Shown one piece after another: positions 4,194 to 6,606 of a DNA stretch of 6,606 nt. This DNA is from CAIXSE01 sp036788155 (GTDB lineage Bacteria; Actinomycetota; Thermoleophilia; UBA2241). The notes under the pieces are model-generated. The model ran no database searches. It was not told where the DNA came from and worked only from the letters and a program-made list of their open reading frames with translations. A program made the translations under genes and the position numbers. The DNA is taken from NCBI GenBank assembly GCA_036788155.1, contig DAIQNY010000193.1:1-6606 (forward strand), in the 5' to 3' direction. Positions within the stretch are counted from its first letter, which is position 1, and each line of letters opens with the position of its first letter.

Positions 4194-5336
4194 ATGGCCG
4201 CAGTCGAAGGAATCACGTCGTTCGAGCCCCCGCGGCGCGTGCTCATGGGCCCCGGTCCGTCGGACGTCCACCAGCGTGTCCTCGACGCGATGGCGCGCCC
4301 GACCATCGGTCACCTCGACCCGGAGTTCGTGCGCATGATGGATGAGCTCAAGGAGCTTCTCCGCTACGTGTTCCGGACCCGGAATCAGGTGACGTTCCCG
4401 GTGTCCGGCCCCGGCTCCGTGGGCATGGAGACGTGCTTCGTGAACCTGGTCGAGCCGGGCGACAAGGTCGTCGTGTGCCGCAACGGCGCCTTCGGCGGAC
4501 GGCAACTCGAGAACGTTGAGCGCACTGGTGGCGTGCCCGTCGTCGTTGACGACGACTGGGGCACGCCGGTCTCGCTGGACAAGCTCGAGGCGGCTCTCGT
4601 CGCGAACCCGGATGCCCGGATCGTCTCCTTCGTCCACGCGGAGACCTCGACGGGCGTGCGCAGCGACGCGGCGGAGATCGCCTCGCTGGCGCACGAGCGC
4701 GGCGCCCTCGTCATCGCCGACACCGTCACCTCGCTGGGCGGCATCCCCGTGCTCGTCGACGACTGGGAGCTCGATGCCGTCTACGCCGGCAGCCAGAAGT
4801 GCCTGAGCTGCACGCCCGGCCTCTCGCCGGTCACCTTCAGCGAGGCCGCGATCGACAAGGTCAGGGCGCGGAAGACGAAGTGCCAGAGCTGGTTCATGGA
4901 CCTCAATCTCGTGCTCCCGTACTGGGAGGGCGGCGCGCGGACGTACCACCACACCGCCCCGGTCAACCCGTTGTACGGCCTTCACGAGGCTCTGCTGATG
5001 CTGGTGGAGGAAGGGCTGGAGGCGGCGTGGCGGCGGCACGCAGAGCTCCACGCCGCCCTGGTCGCCGGGCTCGAGGGGCTCGGCATGAGCCTCCTCGTCG
5101 AGCCCGGGCACCGTCTGCCGCAGCTCAACGCAGTCCGCGTGCCCGACGGCGTGGACGAGGCCTTCGTGCGCGCCGAGGCGCTCAACCGCTACGGCCTCGA
5201 GCTCGGCGCCGGCCTCGGCGCCCTGGCCGGCAAGGTGTGGCGCATCGGTCTCATGGGCACCTCGTGCACGCAGGCCAACGTGAACCTGTGCCTCGAGGCG
5301 CTTGCCACGCTGGCGCCGGAGGCCGCCGCGGGGTGA
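4194..5336 (+). CDS. PLP-dependent alanine/serine-glyoxylate-type aminotransferase (class V)
   Basis: This cytoplasmic fold-type I PLP enzyme has 380 residues, the usual family length, and aligns by eye with human AGXT along its whole length. It would transfer an amino group from alanine or serine to glyoxylate, giving glycine plus pyruvate or hydroxypyruvate. Landmarks are the MGPGPSD start block (18-24), the phosphate-binding SGPGSVGME (71-79), HAETSTG (148-154), Asp176 in ADTVTSLGG, the Schiff-base Lys202 in GSQKCLSC, YHHTAPVNPLYGL (252-264) and substrate-carboxylate Arg350 in KVWRIGLMG. ATG 4194 is preferred because AGGAAGGA lies 7 nt upstream and the family similarity begins soon after. 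An in-frame ATG at 4146 would add 16 basic residues and sits at the predicted start point. Ureidoglycine-glyoxylate aminotransferase (PucG type) is a close alternative, but no purine-catabolic gene is nearby. The gene directly precedes a 4-TM protein gene. Confidence 0.93.
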   Translation: MAAVEGITSFEPPRRVLMGPGPSDVHQRVLDAMARPTIGHLDPEFVRMMDELKELLRYVFRTRNQVTFPVSGPGSVGMETCFVNLVEPGDKVVVCRNGAFGGRQLENVERTGGVPVVVDDDWGTPVSLDKLEAALVANPDARIVSFVHAETSTGVRSDAAEIASLAHERGALVIADTVTSLGGIPVLVDDWELDAVYAGSQKCLSCTPGLSPVTFSEAAIDKVRARKTKCQSWFMDLNLVLPYWEGGARTYHHTAPVNPLYGLHEALLMLVEEGLEAAWRRHAELHAALVAGLEGLGMSLLVEPGHRLPQLNAVRVPDGVDEAFVRAEALNRYGLELGAGLGALAGKVWRIGLMGTSCTQANVNLCLEALATLAPEAAAG

Positions 5337-5339
5337 CCC

Positions 5340-5891
5340 GTGTCCGGCGGCCGGTCGCCGTGCTGGGCTGCGGTCATGCCCCGGCCGAATGCACTCCCGA
5401 GCATGGCCCGCTTCGTCGCCGGGGCGGCGCTGGCAGTCTGGCTGGCGGTCGCCGTCCTGGTCGTCGTGCGCTTGCAGACCACCGGCTCGGCGCATCCTGA
5501 GGCGCGGCTGGGCGACCTCGGAGGACTGCTGCTTCCGGGCATCCTCGTCGGCGCGGTCGCGCTCGTCCTCGTCGCGGCGCCGCGCCGGCTGTCCGTAGGC
5601 TGGGGCGCGCTCCTGCTGTTCTCGCTGGCCGGCGTCGCCGCCTGGGTCTTCCTGCGGCACGCCGCCTATCGCGCGGTGCCGTGGATAGACAGCGCCCTCG
5701 TGACCGCCGCCGTCTGGATGACGATCGGCCTGGCGCTGGGCGTCGCGACCCTCAGCCTGGTCGCACTCTGGCGCGCGTCCGGCCCGGACCGGGTCGCGCG
5801 CGGCGCGTCCAGGGCAGCCGACCCACGGGACACGCCGGAGTCGCTCGTCCGGCAGCGCTTCGACGACCGCAACGTCCCGCCCGGCCTCTGA
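5340..5891 (+). CDS. Unknown four-TM membrane protein
   Basis: The longest form has 183 residues and starts with GTG at 5340, 3 bp after the aminotransferase stop. In-frame ATGs at 5376 and 5403 are alternatives, and none has a convincing ribosome-binding site. GGAGG at 5318-5322 is 17 nt from the GTG. Translation therefore probably depends on coupling to the upstream gene, and the start is uncertain. Four hydrophobic helices lie at about 25-45, 60-80, 86-110 and 116-146. A charged cytoplasmic-looking tail of about 35 residues follows (Arg/Asp-rich, ending DDRNVPPGL). There is no signal peptide cleavage site, catalytic motif or recognised family. The close spacing suggests one transcript with the aminotransferase, but nothing in the protein links it to glyoxylate or amino acid metabolism. 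A role in transport is possible but unsupported. Confidence 0.7.
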   Translation: MSGGRSPCWAAVMPRPNALPSMARFVAGAALAVWLAVAVLVVVRLQTTGSAHPEARLGDLGGLLLPGILVGAVALVLVAAPRRLSVGWGALLLFSLAGVAAWVFLRHAAYRAVPWIDSALVTAAVWMTIGLALGVATLSLVALWRASGPDRVARGASRAADPRDTPESLVRQRFDDRNVPPGL

Positions 5892-5978
5892 GCCGATCCG
5901 CGGGCCTTCGCGCTCACCTCATGGTCCTGGGGCATCGCATCAAGGGCCCACGGCTCGCCCCTCTCCGGCCCACGCACG

Positions 5979-6007
5979 TTGTGACCCGCTCGGCCGTTTG
6001 CTAGCGT
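5979..6007 (+). promoter_or_regulatory. Promoter of the malic enzyme gene
   Basis: TTGTGA (5979-5984) and TAGCGT (6002-6007) are separated by 17 bp, the optimal spacing. TGC just before the -10 makes it an extended -10. Transcription would begin near 6014, leaving a leader of about 72 nt before the ATG at 6086. This is the most complete promoter in the window. Confidence 0.55.
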
Positions 6008-6026
6008 GGGGCTGTTGCGATCGACT

Positions 6027-6059
6027 CGCGGCCTGGGGGGTTCCGTATCGGGGGCCGCG
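6027..6059 (+). other. Stem-loop in the malic enzyme 5' leader
   Basis: CGCGGCC (6027-6033) and GGCCGCG (6053-6059) form a perfect 7-bp stem with a 19-nt G-rich loop, within the predicted leader and 26 nt before the start codon. It leaves the ribosome-binding site free. It matches no riboswitch known to me. It may stabilise the mRNA or be chance in GC-rich DNA. Confidence 0.25.
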
Positions 6060-6085
6060 CCATGGCCGCCGCGCAAGGAGGGCAC

Positions 6086-6606
6086 ATGACCGACGACACT
6101 TCCAAGGGCCGCGAACCCACCGTCGAGGAGCTCAAGGCCAAGGCCTACAAGCCCATGGAGGACGCCAAGGTCCTTCACCCGTTCTACCGCGGCAAGATCG
6201 AGACGACCCTCAAGTGCTGCATCCGCGACTTCCAGGACTTCGGCATCTGGTACACGCCGGGCGTCTCCGCTCCGTGCCTCGAGATCAAGGAGGACCCGGA
6301 GAAGGTCTACGAGCACACCAACAAGTGGAACACGGTCGCCGTGATCAGCGACGGCACGCGCGTGCTCGGCCTCGGCGACATCGGCCCCAAGGCCGGCATG
6401 CCGGTCATGGAGGGCAAGAGCCTGCTCTACAAGTACCTCGGTGGCGTGGACGGGTTCCCCCTCATGGTCGACACCAGGGACCCGGACAAGTTCATCGAGT
6501 TCGTCAAGCTCGTGCAGCCGGGGCTGGGCGGCGTGAACCTGGAAGACATCGCCCAGCCCAAGTGCTTCCGCATCCTCGACACCCTGCGCGAGGAGTGCGA
6601 GATCCC
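6086..6606 (+). CDS. NAD(P)-dependent malic enzyme (3' partial)
   Basis: The 173 complete N-terminal codons are visible before the window ends. Malic enzyme oxidatively decarboxylates malate to pyruvate and CO2 with a divalent metal, giving NAD(P)H in the cytoplasm. Landmarks are FYRGKIET (33-40), the catalytic tyrosine in WYTPGV (Tyr56), AVISDGTRVLGLGDIGPKAG (85-104), the catalytic lysine in MEGKSLLYK (Lys111) and metal ligands Glu153-Asp154 in GVNLEDIAQPKCF. This is the compact prokaryotic type. The third metal ligand and the Rossmann dinucleotide domain lie beyond the window, so the NAD or NADP preference cannot be read. AAGGAGG (6075-6081) lies 4 nt before the chosen ATG. An in-frame ATG at 6062 would add 8 residues but has a poorer ribosome-binding site. 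All Lys codons seen are AAG and C/G-ending codons dominate, which fits a well-expressed gene. It has its own promoter. Confidence 0.95.
   Translation, partial: MTDDTSKGREPTVEELKAKAYKPMEDAKVLHPFYRGKIETTLKCCIRDFQDFGIWYTPGVSAPCLEIKEDPEKVYEHTNKWNTVAVISDGTRVLGLGDIGPKAGMPVMEGKSLLYKYLGGVDGFPLMVDTRDPDKFIEFVKLVQPGLGGVNLEDIAQPKCFRILDTLREECEI

Noticed and set aside
3945..5660. A 571-codon open frame on the minus strand opposite the aminotransferase
   Set aside because: Its product is an Arg/His/Gln/Asp-rich low-complexity string without family motifs, and it runs antisense to a gene with every AGXT landmark. Long antisense frames are expected in GC-rich coding DNA.
6008..6054. G-quadruplex in the malic enzyme leader
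   Set aside because: G-tracts are present but loops are long and irregular, and the tracts compete with the 7-bp stem. The case is too weak to call.
1..6606. A new defence, mobile or biosynthetic system
   Set aside because: No nuclease, transposase, integrase, reverse transcriptase, toxin-antitoxin pair or biosynthetic assembly-line motif is visible. The sirtuin is a stand-alone metabolic type without a fused or adjacent effector, so it does not resemble SIR2-containing defence operons.

Overview
The window is uniformly very GC-rich, with GC-ending codons in every gene. Genes are short-spaced on both strands, and two genes start right behind a TANNNT -10 element, as in leaderless transcripts. 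Together with the gene content, this suggests a high-GC actinobacterium, possibly of the Thermoleophilia/Gaiellales type. That placement is an inference, because the window has no rRNA or other phylogenetic marker. No tRNA, rRNA, CRISPR array, insertion sequence or phage gene is visible. The region looks like ordinary chromosomal housekeeping and peripheral metabolism, not a mobile island.

Left part (1-2995). The 3' part of a gene for an unknown secreted or membrane-anchored protein with five transmembrane segments converges on a glyoxalase I-type gene (minus strand). The glyoxalase is divergent from a YdeI/OmpD-associated-family gene (plus). That gene converges on a class III sirtuin deacylase gene (minus). 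Small GC hairpins sit in both convergent junctions. The glyoxalase/YdeI divergent gap carries a perfect 14-bp palindrome.

Middle part (2996-5891). The sirtuin gene is divergent from a two-gene unit: a 4-TM protein of unknown function whose stop overlaps (ATGA) the start of a DUF3870-family protein. A perfect 9-bp hairpin over the DUF3870 stop codon may end this unit. Next comes a promoter region with a 13-bp near-perfect direct repeat and an interrupted palindrome centred exactly on an extended -10 box. It precedes a PLP-dependent alanine/serine-glyoxylate-type aminotransferase. A second unknown 4-TM protein follows 3 bp behind the aminotransferase.

Right part (5892-6606). A non-coding stretch of about 190 bp holds a good promoter (TTGTGA, 17 bp, TAGCGT) and a leader hairpin. 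It precedes the 5' part of an NAD(P)-dependent malic enzyme gene that runs off the window.

Functionally, three enzymes touch small-molecule carbonyl and carbon metabolism: methylglyoxal detoxification, glyoxylate transamination, and malate to pyruvate. The sirtuin could reverse metabolite-derived lysine acylation. No dedicated pathway can be assembled from these genes, and I see no clear new defence or biosynthetic system. The points most worth following are the aminotransferase promoter architecture, the unusual zinc site of the sirtuin and the 4-TM/DUF3870 pair.
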